27,724 nucleotides of DNA from an uncultured Pseudoflavonifractor sp. (GCA_947383685.1 CANDEE010000020.1:1-27724); one strand, 5' to 3'. Shown: positions 1 to 9,080, numbered from the stretch's first letter. Notes: a model not told the origin generated them from the sequence alone. Made by a program: numbers and translations.

Positions 1-49
1 AGATCCCTTGCTATCCTAAATTATACCAGAACCGCCGCTGTTTTCCAAG

Positions 50-83
50 AAAAACCGCAGCTTCGGCTAAAGCTTATCCGGTT
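50..83 (-). terminator. Probable intrinsic terminator of the WYL regulator gene
   Basis: Read on the minus strand, AACCG and AGCTT (79-83 and 70-74 region) pair with AAGCT and CGGTT (59-63 and 53-57), with a small internal loop. A run of T (plus-strand A at 50-54) follows. The hairpin overlaps the stop codon of the regulator. The internal loop makes it an imperfect example. Confidence 0.45.
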
Positions 84-1066
84 TATTTTCCCTCCAGCGC
101 CCTGCGCAGCATTTCCCGATACTCCTCCACCGCCCAGCTGGGGGCGGTAAGCTCCACCTCATGGCCCAGGCCGAAGAGCCAGCCGTAAAACTGGGGGGAG
201 ACCACCGCCTCCACCGTAAGGACAAAATGGTCCTCCCCGTCGGGGATAAGCATGGCCTCCTGGCCAAAGCGGTCCAGCATCACGTTGACAAAGCGGGAGG
301 CGCAGCGCAGACGGACTTTTGCCTCTTTTCCCGAAAACATATGAAAATGCTTCTGTCCGTACTCTGCCAGATCAAATTTTTCATAGCCCCTGGGGGTGTC
401 TCCCGTCTCGGCGCATACCGCCAGACCACTCATCCGGTCCACCCGGTAATGGCGCATTTCGCTTCCCCCCTGCTCCCAGCCCACCATATAATAGTTCTCG
501 TCGCTCCAGATAAGGCCGAAGGGGGTCACCCGGTAGAGCTCCCCGCCCCGACGAAGGACCTTCTCCCGGCGGGCGTTGTAGTCAAAATAGCGGAAGCTCA
601 CCAGCCTCCTGCCGGCAATGGCGGTGTGGAGCTGGTCGATGGCGTAGTAGACGCCCTCGTTGTCGGTCTTCACCCGGCGGTCCACATAGACCTGGCGGCG
701 CAGCTGCCTGGCCTGGTGCTCGCTGGTAAGGCCGGAGAGCTTGCCGATCAGGCTCTCGCTCTTTTTCCGGCTGATGAACCGGGAGGACTGGACCGCGTCC
801 ACCAGCAGCTTCAGCTCCGCCAGCTCAAAGTCCCGCTCCCCCACAAACCAGCCGCCGCCCCGGCCCTTGCGGAGCTGGACGTCCAGACCAAACTCCCGGA
901 GGGCCTCCATGTCCGTGTAGATGCTCTTTCGCTCCGCCGGGATGCCCTCTCTGTCCAGAGCCTCGATGAGCTCCGGGGTGGTGACGGGACAGTCCTCATC
1001 CCCCTTCTTCAGCAAAAGCTGGTACAAAACCAGCAGCTTCGCCTTCTGATTGCTCTTTTTCGCCAT
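83..1066 (-). CDS. WYL-domain transcriptional regulator (HTH_11 + WYL + WCX)
   Basis: Predicted cytoplasmic DNA-binding regulator of 327 aa, the usual length for WYL regulators. An N-terminal winged helix-turn-helix of the DeoR/HTH_11 type covers about residues 5-65 (SIYTDMEALREFGLDV is the recognition region). A WYL domain covers about 140-205, with the segments VSFRYFDYNARREK, YRVTPFGLIWSDENYYMVGW and HYRVDRM. A WCX-type C-terminal domain covers about 240-320. WYL domains bind nucleic acids or small ligands and often control DNA-repair, phage-defence or metabolic genes. The start at 1066 is preceded by GAGGG six bases upstream. It faces away from the riboswitch operon and shares a 598-bp intergenic region with it. 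No defence or partner gene is adjacent within the window, so its target is unknown; autoregulation is possible. Confidence 0.85.
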   Translation of the reverse strand: MAKKSNQKAKLLVLYQLLLKKGDEDCPVTTPELIEALDREGIPAERKSIYTDMEALREFGLDVQLRKGRGGGWFVGERDFELAELKLLVDAVQSSRFISRKKSESLIGKLSGLTSEHQARQLRRQVYVDRRVKTDNEGVYYAIDQLHTAIAGRRLVSFRYFDYNARREKVLRRGGELYRVTPFGLIWSDENYYMVGWEQGGSEMRHYRVDRMSGLAVCAETGDTPRGYEKFDLAEYGQKHFHMFSGKEAKVRLRCASRFVNVMLDRFGQEAMLIPDGEDHFVLTVEAVVSPQFYGWLFGLGHEVELTAPSWAVEEYREMLRRALEGK

Positions 1067-1108
1067 ATAAAGCCCTCCCTTCTTCCCTCTCAGGATAGCG
1101 GATTTAGT

Positions 1109-1151
1109 GTCCTATAAACAGGACTATATCATCTTCTGCGAAATTTTGCAA
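1109..1151 (-). promoter_or_regulatory. Promoter of the WYL regulator with a small overlapping inverted repeat
   Basis: On the minus strand TTGCAA (1146-1151) and TATAGT (1123-1128) are separated by exactly 17 bases. The short inverted repeat GTCCT (1109-1113) / AGGAC (1120-1124) overlaps the -10 and start region and is a candidate operator. The promoter call rests on pattern only. Confidence 0.5.
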
Positions 1152-1190
1152 GAAAATCTTCCTGAAATTGCAGAAGAATACAGGGCGGAC

Positions 1191-1219
1191 TTGACAAGTT
1201 TCCGTTCCCGTGATACTAT
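1191..1219 (+). promoter_or_regulatory. Sigma-A promoter of the lysine riboswitch leader
   Basis: A perfect -35 TTGACA (1191-1196), a 17-base spacer and -10 TACTAT (1214-1219), with an extended -10 TG at 1211-1212. The start of transcription would be near 1226, just before the riboswitch aptamer begins. Confidence 0.8.
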
Positions 1220-1231
1220 ACCATCAAATCA

Positions 1232-1405
1232 ACCTGTATAGAGGCGCGGAGCTCATCAGTACTCCCCCGCAAGGCCAGGCAGCCGTGGGAGAGGAAAGGG
1301 GGCGCCGCCGAGGGAAGCAAGGGGTGCCTGCCGCTTGTTTTCCGGGCCGTCGGGAAACACCCGCCGGACTGTCACAGTTTCCTCTGTGGAGCGCTATCCG
1401 GGTCT
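1232..1405 (+). promoter_or_regulatory. Lysine riboswitch (L box) aptamer
   Basis: The segment carries the conserved blocks of the lysine riboswitch in the right order and spacing. These are GAGGCGCGG (from 1241) followed by AGTA (1258-1261), GCCGAGGGAAGC (within 1304-1318), GGACTGTCAC (1366-1375) and TGGAGCGCTAT (1387-1397), the 3' closing strand. The total aptamer length of about 170 nt fits the family. It lies between a strong promoter and an intrinsic terminator, so the expected mechanism is transcription attenuation: lysine bound gives termination, lysine absent gives read-through. The first downstream gene is a dipeptide epimerase heading a muropeptide uptake operon, not a lysine biosynthesis gene. 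Recognition is from memory of the consensus; a covariance-model search would settle it. Confidence 0.88.
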
Positions 1406-1450
1406 GTGGGGCCAAATGGGGGCGGTACAGCCCCGGTCTTACATTCCTTT

Positions 1451-1483
1451 CGGACGTTCTCCCCAGAGAACGTCCGTTTTTTT
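1451..1483 (+). terminator. Riboswitch expression-platform terminator
   Basis: A perfect 11-bp stem, CGGACGTTCTC (1451-1461) and GAGAACGTCCG (1466-1476), encloses a 4-base loop and is followed directly by seven T (1477-1483). It sits about 50 nt after the aptamer, as expected for a lysine-responsive attenuator. Confidence 0.9.
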
Positions 1484-1558
1484 GCAGGAGGCGGTCCCCG
1501 CCCCGGCAGGGCAAAATAAGGCAAACCGCTGAAAGTTCAAGGGCTTTCCCCGTTTTTC

Positions 1559-1587
1559 TTTACAAGGAGCGGGAAGCGTGGTAAAAT
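1559..1587 (+). promoter_or_regulatory. Second promoter, downstream of the riboswitch terminator
   Basis: TTTACA (1559-1564), a 17-base spacer and TAAAAT (1582-1587), with TG at 1579-1580 giving an extended -10. It would transcribe the operon without passing through the riboswitch, so lysine control may be partial. The rest of 1484-1664 holds no recognisable gene. Confidence 0.6.
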
Positions 1588-1664
1588 AGTTTATCTACAA
1601 TAAAATGGGAAATATGAATCAATAGGATGCGAAAGTTTCAAATTTCCCCGGGAGGCGTTTTTTC

Positions 1665-2747
1665 TTGCGTATTACTGCCATTCAGGTGGGGCGGCTTTCT
1701 CTCCCCCTGGCCCATCCCTTCAAGACTGCCCTGCGCACTGTGGACCGGCTGAACGATATTGTGGTCCGGGTTTTGGGCGAGAACGGATTGGAGGGGTTTG
1801 GCGAAGCGCCTCCCACCGCCGTGATCACAGGAGACACCACCGGCTCCATCCTCTGCGCCATTCAGGATTTTATTGCCCCTGCCATTGTGGGGATGGACCT
1901 TATGGACCTTCCTGCGGTGATGGAGAAGCTCAATTCCTGCATGGTCCACAACACCACCCCCAAGGCCGCCGTGGACATGGCCCTCTATGACCTGTGGGCC
2001 AAAACCCAGGGTAAGCCCCTCTACCAGCTTTTGGGAAATGCCAGGACCTCCTTTGAGACGGACATTACCATTTCGGTGAACCCCGTGGAGGAGATGGTCC
2101 GGGACAGCCTGGAGGCCGTGGGCCGGGGCTTTACCACCTTAAAAATCAAGGTGGGCAAGGAGGGGGAGGCCGACGTCCGGCGTATTGCCGCCATTCGGGA
2201 GGCCGTGGGGCCCAACGTAAAGCTGCGGGTGGACGCCAACCAGGGCTGGACCGCCGCCCAGTCGGTAGCTATTATCAAAACTATGGAGGACAAGGCCCTG
2301 GATATTGAGCTGGTGGAGCAGCCCGTACCCGCTCTGGACATCGCGGGGCTGAAATTCGTCACCGGGCAGGTGGATACCCCCATTCTGGCCGACGAGGCGG
2401 TGTTTTCCCCCACAGACGCGGCAAACCTGATCGCCATTCACGCCGCCGATTACATCAACATCAAGCTGATGAAAACGGGCGGCATCTGGAACGCGTTGAA
2501 AATCTGCGAGCTGGCAAAGCAGCATGGAGTCAAATGCATGATCGGCTGTATGCTGGAAAGCCAGGTGTCGGTAGCGGCTGCCGCCCATTTGTGCGCCGCC
2601 CAGGAGGTCATCACTATGGCGGACCTGGACGGGCCTTCCCTGTGCGCCACGGAGCCATTCCCCGGCGGCCCGGTCTTTGACGGAGCCACCATTTCCATGA
2701 GCGGCGACCCTGGCATCGGAGTGCGCTTCTCCACGGAGTGGGAGTAA
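1665..2747 (+). CDS. L-Ala-D/L-Glu epimerase (dipeptide epimerase, enolase superfamily)
   Basis: Predicted cytoplasmic enzyme interconverting L-Ala-D-Glu and L-Ala-L-Glu, which lets peptidoglycan stem peptides enter normal peptide catabolism (YkfB of Bacillus, YcjG of E. coli). The 360 aa show the complete muconate-lactonising-type machinery. The acid/base pair is K160-x-K162 (TLKIKVG) opposite K267 (INIKLMK), and the metal ligands are D190 (RVDANQGW), E218 (VEQP) and D243 (ADE). D320-L-D322 (MADLDGP) matches the DxD motif that holds the dipeptide amino group in Ala-Glu epimerases. Translation starts at TTG 1665, with GGGAGG nine bases upstream. It is the first gene after the lysine riboswitch, and 78 bases separate it from the binding-protein gene. 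The family contains epimerases for other dipeptides, but the neighbouring LD-carboxypeptidase and NlpC/P60 genes favour Ala-Glu. Confidence 0.88.
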   Translation: MRITAIQVGRLSLPLAHPFKTALRTVDRLNDIVVRVLGENGLEGFGEAPPTAVITGDTTGSILCAIQDFIAPAIVGMDLMDLPAVMEKLNSCMVHNTTPKAAVDMALYDLWAKTQGKPLYQLLGNARTSFETDITISVNPVEEMVRDSLEAVGRGFTTLKIKVGKEGEADVRRIAAIREAVGPNVKLRVDANQGWTAAQSVAIIKTMEDKALDIELVEQPVPALDIAGLKFVTGQVDTPILADEAVFSPTDAANLIAIHAADYINIKLMKTGGIWNALKICELAKQHGVKCMIGCMLESQVSVAAAAHLCAAQEVITMADLDGPSLCATEPFPGGPVFDGATISMSGDPGIGVRFSTEWE

Positions 2748-2778
2748 ATTTTGTATCGTCACCGCTCCCTGCGGTTAT

Positions 2779-2800
2779 GATAGGGGCCTTTGCGGCCCTA
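2779..2800 (+). other. Intergenic hairpin before the binding-protein gene
   Basis: ATAGGGGCC and GGCCCTAT form an imperfect stem (one bulged base) around TTTGC. There is no T run, so it is more likely a leader or stability element for the binding-protein mRNA than a terminator. Confidence 0.4.
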
Positions 2801-2825
2801 TTCAAAAGGAAAGAAGGAACTCTTT

Positions 2826-4805
2826 ATGAAGCTTACCAAACGACTGACCGCATTGTCTCTGGCTGCGGCCCTTTGTCTGGGTATGGCAGCCTGCGGCGGA
2901 AAGAAGGACCCGGACCCTGCGGGAAGCACCCCGCCCGAGGGACCCGCCCCCGCCCAGACCTCCACCTACCGCCAGCTCTATTCCAGCGAGGTGGAGACCA
3001 TGAACTACCTGACCACCACCACCTTTGAGAACCTCCGCATTCCCGCCAATGTGGTGGATACCCTCATCGAGTATGACCGCTACGGCGTGGTCCAGCCCTC
3101 CCTGGCTGAGAGCTGGGAGCACAACGACGACTCCAGCGAGTGGACCTTCCACATCCGCAAGGGCGTGAAGTGGGTGGACAAGACCGGTGCCGAGATTGCC
3201 GAGGTCAAGGCCCAGGACTGGGTGGACGCCGCCTACTATATCCTGGACGCCAACAATGATTCCGGCAGCGAGTATAACTGGGACGTGGCCCAGGTGACCA
3301 ACGCCCACAACTACTATGAGTACACCGCCTATCTGCTGGCTCTGGAGACCGCCACCGACGGCGTGGACGAAAACGGCAACCCCGCCAAGCTGGATGAGGA
3401 CGGCGAGGTCATTGAGGAGGTCGCTCCCGTGGCCAAGGAGGACATCGGCGTGAAGGCTACCGATGACTACACCCTGGTCTTTACCCTGGACGCCCCCTGC
3501 CCCTACTTCCTGTCCATGCTGTGCTGGAGCGCCTTCATGCCCGTCAACGGCGAGTTCCTGGAGGCTCACAAGGATACCTTCGGCATTGACGCCGACAACC
3601 TGCTCTACTGCGGCGCTTATATCCTCTCCGACTTCCAGCCTCAGGTCCAGCAGGTGCTGATCAAGAACGCCACTTACTGGGACAAGGACAACATCTTCAT
3701 CGACACCATTCAGCGCACCTATAACGCCGAGGCCAACACCCTGGGCACCACCATGTTCCTCCAGGGTGAGGTGGACGAGGCTGAGATCAGCGCCAACCTG
3801 CTGTCCTCCCTCATGTCCTCCTATTCCGACCAGATCCACTCCAGCCGTCCCGACACCTCCTACTCCTACTGGTACCTGTTCAACTTTGACCCCAACTTTG
3901 ACGCCCAGTATGAGCCGGAGAACTGGAAGAAGGCTGTGAACAACGAGAACTTCCGCCTGTCCATCGTCCACGCCCTGGACCGGGTCAACGCCCTCCAGGT
4001 CTATAACCCCGAGGACCCTGAGTCTGAGCTGAGCAACACCATCACCCCCCTGTCCTTTGCCTCTGCCAGCAAGGACTACGCCTACTACGGCGGCCTGGAC
4101 AAGTACACCGAGGGCGACTCCTTCGATTCCGCCAAGGCTCTGGAGTATAAGGAGAAGGCCATGGCTGAGCTCACCGCCGAGGGGGCCACTCTCCCTGTGA
4201 AGGTCTATGTCCGCTACAACCCCTCCACTTCCAACTGGGCCGACGAGTGCCAGCTGGTGGAGCAGCAGCTGGAGGGCCTGCTGGGCACCGACTACATTGA
4301 CGTCATTGTGGAGGCCGGCCCCGACACCGGCTTCCTGGGCGCCATCCGCCGCACCGGCAACTACGGCCTGATGAAGTGCAACTGGGGCGCCGACTTTGCT
4401 GATGCCTCCGCCTTCATCGTAGACCCCTTCAAGGAGGGCTCCTCTTACAGCTTCATCTTCAAGAGCGAGGACCCCGAGACCCAGGCCTACTACCAGGAGT
4501 ACCTGGAGCTGGTGGCCAAGGCCCTGAAAATTTCCGACGACGCAGAGGCCCGGTACGAGACCTTCGCCCAGGCCGAGGCCATCCTGCTGGATCACGGCTT
4601 CGCCATCCCCATGCACACCAGCTCCAAGCAGTACAGCTTCTCCCTGCTGAATCCCTTCGAGGGTCCCTATGCCGCCTTTGGCTTTGCCAACTACCGGTTC
4701 AAGGGCCAGCACCTGCTGGAGAAGTCCATGGGCATGGAGGAGTTCCACGCCGCCTATGAGCAGTGGCTCACCGAGCGTGACGCCGCTGTGGCCGCCGCAA
4801 AATAA
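2826..4805 (+). CDS. Oligopeptide ABC transporter substrate-binding lipoprotein (SBP_bac_5)
   Basis: Extracellular peptide receptor of a DppA/OppA-type importer, 659 aa from ATG 2826. The AAGGA at 2814-2818 decides this start over an in-frame upstream ATG. The N-terminus is a lipoprotein signal: basic MKLTKR, a hydrophobic core, then GMAAC with the lipidated cysteine at residue 23. The mature part has the family-5 layout, with a signature region near residues 75-115 (LAESWEHNDDSSEWTFHIRKG). It is about 100 residues longer than E. coli OppA/DppA, partly through an acidic insert around residues 175-205 (DGVDENGNPAKLDEDGEVIE). Codon use is noticeably more uniform than in neighbours (GCC, AAC, TCC, CTG, GAG), suggesting high expression. 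By context the ligand is probably a muropeptide stem peptide, but the sequence alone does not fix it. Confidence 0.9.
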   Translation: MKLTKRLTALSLAAALCLGMAACGGKKDPDPAGSTPPEGPAPAQTSTYRQLYSSEVETMNYLTTTTFENLRIPANVVDTLIEYDRYGVVQPSLAESWEHNDDSSEWTFHIRKGVKWVDKTGAEIAEVKAQDWVDAAYYILDANNDSGSEYNWDVAQVTNAHNYYEYTAYLLALETATDGVDENGNPAKLDEDGEVIEEVAPVAKEDIGVKATDDYTLVFTLDAPCPYFLSMLCWSAFMPVNGEFLEAHKDTFGIDADNLLYCGAYILSDFQPQVQQVLIKNATYWDKDNIFIDTIQRTYNAEANTLGTTMFLQGEVDEAEISANLLSSLMSSYSDQIHSSRPDTSYSYWYLFNFDPNFDAQYEPENWKKAVNNENFRLSIVHALDRVNALQVYNPEDPESELSNTITPLSFASASKDYAYYGGLDKYTEGDSFDSAKALEYKEKAMAELTAEGATLPVKVYVRYNPSTSNWADECQLVEQQLEGLLGTDYIDVIVEAGPDTGFLGAIRRTGNYGLMKCNWGADFADASAFIVDPFKEGSSYSFIFKSEDPETQAYYQEYLELVAKALKISDDAEARYETFAQAEAILLDHGFAIPMHTSSKQYSFSLLNPFEGPYAAFGFANYRFKGQHLLEKSMGMEEFHAAYEQWLTERDAAVAAAK

Positions 4806-4833
4806 GAATCGCTTGCTTTTTCCCAAGCCTTCC

Positions 4834-4878
4834 GGCAACACCCCCGGAACCCCCTTTTAGGGGGTCCGGGGCGTTGCC
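4834..4878 (+). other. Large extragenic hairpin between binding protein and permease genes
   Basis: GGCAAC (4834-4839) pairs with GTTGCC (4873-4878). Inner stems CCCCGG/CCGGGG and ACCCCC/GGGGGT extend it to roughly 20 bp around a short TTTTA loop. There is no T run, so it probably acts as an mRNA 3'-end stabiliser or partial attenuator, raising the level of the binding protein relative to the permeases. A second small inverted repeat, TTGCCGG/CCGGCAA, lies at 4942-4956. Confidence 0.65.
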
Positions 4879-4994
4879 CTGTTGCGGAGCTTGGGCATTT
4901 GCGCCTCCGGAGGCCATCCCGGGGACGCGGATGCCTGCGCTTTGCCGGTCCGGCAACCTATGATTCCGTTTTCCTTTTACAAGGAGGTCCTAAT

Positions 4995-5981
4995 ATGCCG
5001 AAATACATTCTGAAACGGGTCCTGCGGTCCTTTCTCACCATGGCTATCGTTATTACGGTAGTCTTTTCTCTGCTGCGGCTCATGCCCATTGAGGGATATT
5101 TTGAAAACTACGACAAGCTCTCCCAGACCCAGATTGACCTGGGCCTTCAGCAGCTTGGCCTGAAGGACCCCCTGCACAAGCAGCTTTTGAATTACGGTAA
5201 GCAGCTTCTTACCGGAGACCTGGGGACCTCCATCCGCTACCGCAAGGGCGTTTCCATCAACTCCATTGTGGCGGAAAAGGCCCCCGTCTCTCTCCAGCTG
5301 GGCCTGATCTCCCTGGCCATCGCGCTGGCCCTGGGTCTGCCTTTGGGTATTCTCATGAGCCGCAGCACCAGGACCCGGTGGAAGATCGGGGATAAGCTGG
5401 GCACCGTGTTCATCGTCATCATCCAGGCGGTCCCCGCGGCGGCCTACCACATCCTCATCCAGTTTGCCGGCTCCCAAGGGGTCATCAATCTCCGCTGGCT
5501 GGGCGTTGACTGGGCCCTTAAGCTGCCCATGCTCTTTAAGCTGGGAGATTACCGCACCTATATCCTGCCTATCCTGTCCCTGTCCATCGGCAATATCGCC
5601 TACTACGCCATGTGGCTCAGGCGGTACATGGTGGACGAGGCCAACAAGGACTACATCCGACTGGCCCGGGCCAAGGGCGTGCCCGGCGGGCAAATTTCCC
5701 GGAAGCACGTTTTCCGCAACGCCATGGTGCCCCTCATTCAGTACATCCCCAACTCCATTCTGTTCACCCTGATGGGGTCCCTCTATGTGGAGTCCCTCTA
5801 TTCCATCCCCGGTATGGGCGGGCTGCTGGTCACGGTCATCAAGCGGCAGGACAACACCATGGTGCTGGCTCTGGTGGTCATCTACTCGGTCATCTCCATC
5901 CTGGGCCTGCTGTTCGGTGATTTGCTGATGGCCCTTCTGGACCCGCGGATCACCCTGTCCAAGAAGGAGGAGGCGAGATAA
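4995..5981 (+). CDS. Oligopeptide ABC transporter permease, OppB/DppB type
   Basis: Integral membrane subunit (BPD_transp_1) of the peptide importer, 328 aa from ATG 4995; the near-perfect AAGGAGGT (4981-4988) six bases upstream fixes this start. The N-terminal helix begins at about residue 9 (LRSFLTMAIVITVVFSLLRL) and precedes the typical extracytoplasmic segment, then further helices. The cytoplasmic EAA loop, which docks on the ATPases, is visible as DYIRLARAKGVPGGQISRKH with the following FRNAMVPLI. The family-specific YSIPGMGGLLV segment and a C-terminal DPRITL follow. It forms a heterodimer with the next gene, whose ATG overlaps this stop codon by one base. Confidence 0.92.
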   Translation: MPKYILKRVLRSFLTMAIVITVVFSLLRLMPIEGYFENYDKLSQTQIDLGLQQLGLKDPLHKQLLNYGKQLLTGDLGTSIRYRKGVSINSIVAEKAPVSLQLGLISLAIALALGLPLGILMSRSTRTRWKIGDKLGTVFIVIIQAVPAAAYHILIQFAGSQGVINLRWLGVDWALKLPMLFKLGDYRTYILPILSLSIGNIAYYAMWLRRYMVDEANKDYIRLARAKGVPGGQISRKHVFRNAMVPLIQYIPNSILFTLMGSLYVESLYSIPGMGGLLVTVIKRQDNTMVLALVVIYSVISILGLLFGDLLMALLDPRITLSKKEEAR

Positions 5982-7027
5982 TGGCACGGCATATTTTTCA
6001 GTCCCACCGGGATAAAAAGACGGAGGACCTGGACCGCAGCCTGGGCCAGCAGTTGAAGCGGGACCTCTCCTCCCCCGCCTCCTCCGGCATGACCGAGGAG
6101 GAGCTGTTCTCCTTCGCCCCCTTTAACCCCGACGCCTCGGAGCGGGGCGGCTACTCCAACTACTCCTATTGGCGGGCCACTCTCCGGGCCTTCTTCAAGA
6201 ACAAGGTGGCGGTGTTTTTCCTGCTGGTGTTGGTGTGTACCCTGGCCTTCACCTTTATCCAGCCCCATTTGCCCGGACAGCGGGACCCCATCCTGATCCA
6301 CTATAACGAGAGCGGCCGATGCCTGGCCAACCTCCAGCCCGGAGAGCAGGGCTTTATCTTCGGCACCAATAACCTGGGCCAAGATATTTGGGCCAGAATC
6401 TGGTCGGGTACCCGGACCAGCCTCTTTATCGGCTTTACTGTAGCCTGTGTGGAGGCCGTTCTGGGCATCCTGATGGGAGTGCTGTGGGGTTATGTACGGC
6501 AGCTGGACTTCTTCTTTACGGAGCTTTACAACGTTTTTGACAACATTCCCCAGACCCTGCTGCTCATTCTGATCGCCTATGTGCTCAACCCCAGCGTACC
6601 CACCATCATTTTTGCCCTGTGCCTTACGGGCTGGCTGGGCATGGCCCGGTTCATCCGTAATCAGATCATCATTATCCGGGACCGGGACTACAACCTGGCC
6701 TCCCGGTGCCTGGGCACTCCCACCCGGCGGATCATTTTCCGCAACCTGCTGCCCTATCTGGTCAGCGTCATTACCATGCGGATGGCCCTGTCCATCCCCT
6801 CCGCCATCGGCAACGAGGTGTTCGTCACCTATATCGGCATCGGCCTGCCGCTGGAAATTCCCTCCCTGGGCAACCTCATCAACACAGGCCGGGAGGTCAT
6901 GATCATGGCTCCCCTGCGCTATCAGCTCTACTTCCCGGTGGCCGTCCTGGCCGTCATCACCATCTCCTTCTATATCATCGGCAACTCCTTCGCTGACGCG
7001 GCGGACCCGAAAAACCATGTGGACTGA
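5981..7027 (+). CDS. Oligopeptide ABC transporter permease, OppC/DppC type
   Basis: Second membrane subunit of the importer, 348 aa. A long cytoplasmic N-terminal stretch of about 70 residues (including DLDRSLGQQLKRDLSS) is followed by the OppC N-terminal helix at about residues 76-95. The family landmark FGTNNLGQDIWARIW is present, then a BPD_transp_1 domain with the EAA loop SRCLGTPTRRIIFRNLLPYL and the segment TYIGIGLPLEIPSLGNLI. OppC proteins are commonly about 300 aa; the extra length is the N-terminal extension. The start overlaps the preceding stop (TAATG), indicating translational coupling, and GAGGAGG lies just upstream. Confidence 0.92.
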   Translation: MARHIFQSHRDKKTEDLDRSLGQQLKRDLSSPASSGMTEEELFSFAPFNPDASERGGYSNYSYWRATLRAFFKNKVAVFFLLVLVCTLAFTFIQPHLPGQRDPILIHYNESGRCLANLQPGEQGFIFGTNNLGQDIWARIWSGTRTSLFIGFTVACVEAVLGILMGVLWGYVRQLDFFFTELYNVFDNIPQTLLLILIAYVLNPSVPTIIFALCLTGWLGMARFIRNQIIIIRDRDYNLASRCLGTPTRRIIFRNLLPYLVSVITMRMALSIPSAIGNEVFVTYIGIGLPLEIPSLGNLINTGREVMIMAPLRYQLYFPVAVLAVITISFYIIGNSFADAADPKNHVD

Positions 7028-7040
7028 GGAGGGGAACCCT

Positions 7041-8079
7041 ATGACAAACGACAACATCATCCTCTCCTTTCAGGACCTGGATATTCGCTTTACCCTCCGG
7101 GGTCAAGTGCTCAACGCCATCCGGGGGGTGTCTCTGGACGTTTACCGGGGGGAATCCCTGGCGATCGTGGGCGAGTCCGGCTCGGGCAAGAGCGTGTTTA
7201 CCAAGTCCGCCATGGGTCTTTTGGACGCAAACGGCACCATCGCCGGGGGCCACATCTGGTATGAGGGTAAGGACCTGACCACCTTCCAGCGGGAGAAGGA
7301 GTGGCTGACTATCCGGGGCAAGGAGATCGCCATGGTCATGCAGGACCCCATGACCTCCCTGAACCCCCTGAAAACCGTGGGAGACCAGATTTTAGAGGCC
7401 GTTCTGCTCCACCAGGGCCTGAAGGGCGAGGCCGCCAAGGCCGCCGCCATTGAGGCTCTGGCTGCCGTGGGCATCGACGAGCCGGAGCGCCGCTATAAGC
7501 AATACCCCCATGAGTTCTCCGGCGGGATGCGCCAGCGGGTGGTCATCGCCATCGCCGTGGCCTGCCGGCCCAAAATTCTGATTTGCGATGAGCCCACCAC
7601 CGCCCTGGACGTGACCATCCAGGCACAGATCCTGGACCTTATCAAAGCCCTCCAGAAAAAGCTGGACCTGACCACCATCTACATTACCCACGATCTGGGC
7701 GTGGTGGCCAACGTAGCCGACCGCATCGCCGTCATGTACGCCGGGGATATTGTGGAGGTGGGCCGCTGTGAGGAGGTCTTTTATGACCCCAAGCACCCCT
7801 ACACCTGGGCGCTGCTGTCCTCTCTGCCCCAGCTGGGGGTCAAGGGCCAGGACCTCTATTCCATTCAGGGAACGCCGCCCAACCTTTTCTATGAGGTCCA
7901 CGGGGACGCTTTCGCCCCCCGGAACCCCCAGGCTTTGAACATTGACTTTGTGGAGCGTCCCCCCTTCTTTGAGGTCAGCCCCACCCACAAGGCCCGGACC
8001 TGGCTCTTAGACCCCAGAGCTCCCAAGGTGGAGCCTCCCGAGCATATCCGCCATCTGCGAGAGAAAGGGGGCTATCCCC

Positions 8080-8087
<8 letters not shown>
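7041..8087 (+). CDS. Oligopeptide ABC transporter ATP-binding protein, OppD/DppD type
   Basis: Cytoplasmic ATPase powering peptide import, 348 aa. ATG 7041 is chosen because GAGGAGGGG (7026-7034) precedes it; an in-frame GTG at 7017 would place the site inside the gene. Motifs in order are Walker A GESGSGKS (44-51), the Q-loop in MVMQDPMTSLNPL, the ABC signature FSGGMRQR, Walker B ILICDEPTTALD and the switch histidine in ITHDLGVV. The C-terminal oligopeptide/dipeptide extension (oligo_HPY) follows, with KHPYTWALLSSLP. Its end overlaps the next ATPase gene by eight bases (ATGGGTGA). Confidence 0.93.
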
Positions 8088-9018
<931 letters not shown>

Positions 9019-9024
9019 AATGGA

Positions 9025-9058
9025 GGGGCGGCAAATATGCCGCCCCGCATTTTCTTTT
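9025..9058 (+). terminator. Hairpin with T-rich tail between transporter and peptidase genes
   Basis: A perfect 9-bp stem, GGGGCGGCA (9025-9033) and TGCCGCCCC (9038-9046), with an AATA loop is followed by GCATTTTCTTTTCTT. The tail is T-rich but begins three bases after the stem and is interrupted, so it is probably a partial terminator that lowers expression of the two downstream peptidase genes relative to the transporter. Confidence 0.6.
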
Positions 9059-9080
9059 CTTGATTTGAGGTGTTTATGTT

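Noticed and set aside
2802..4841. Long minus-strand open frame opposite the peptide-binding lipoprotein
   Set aside because: Gly/Val/Leu-rich low-complexity translation that mirrors the codon bias of the real gene; no motif or ribosome site.
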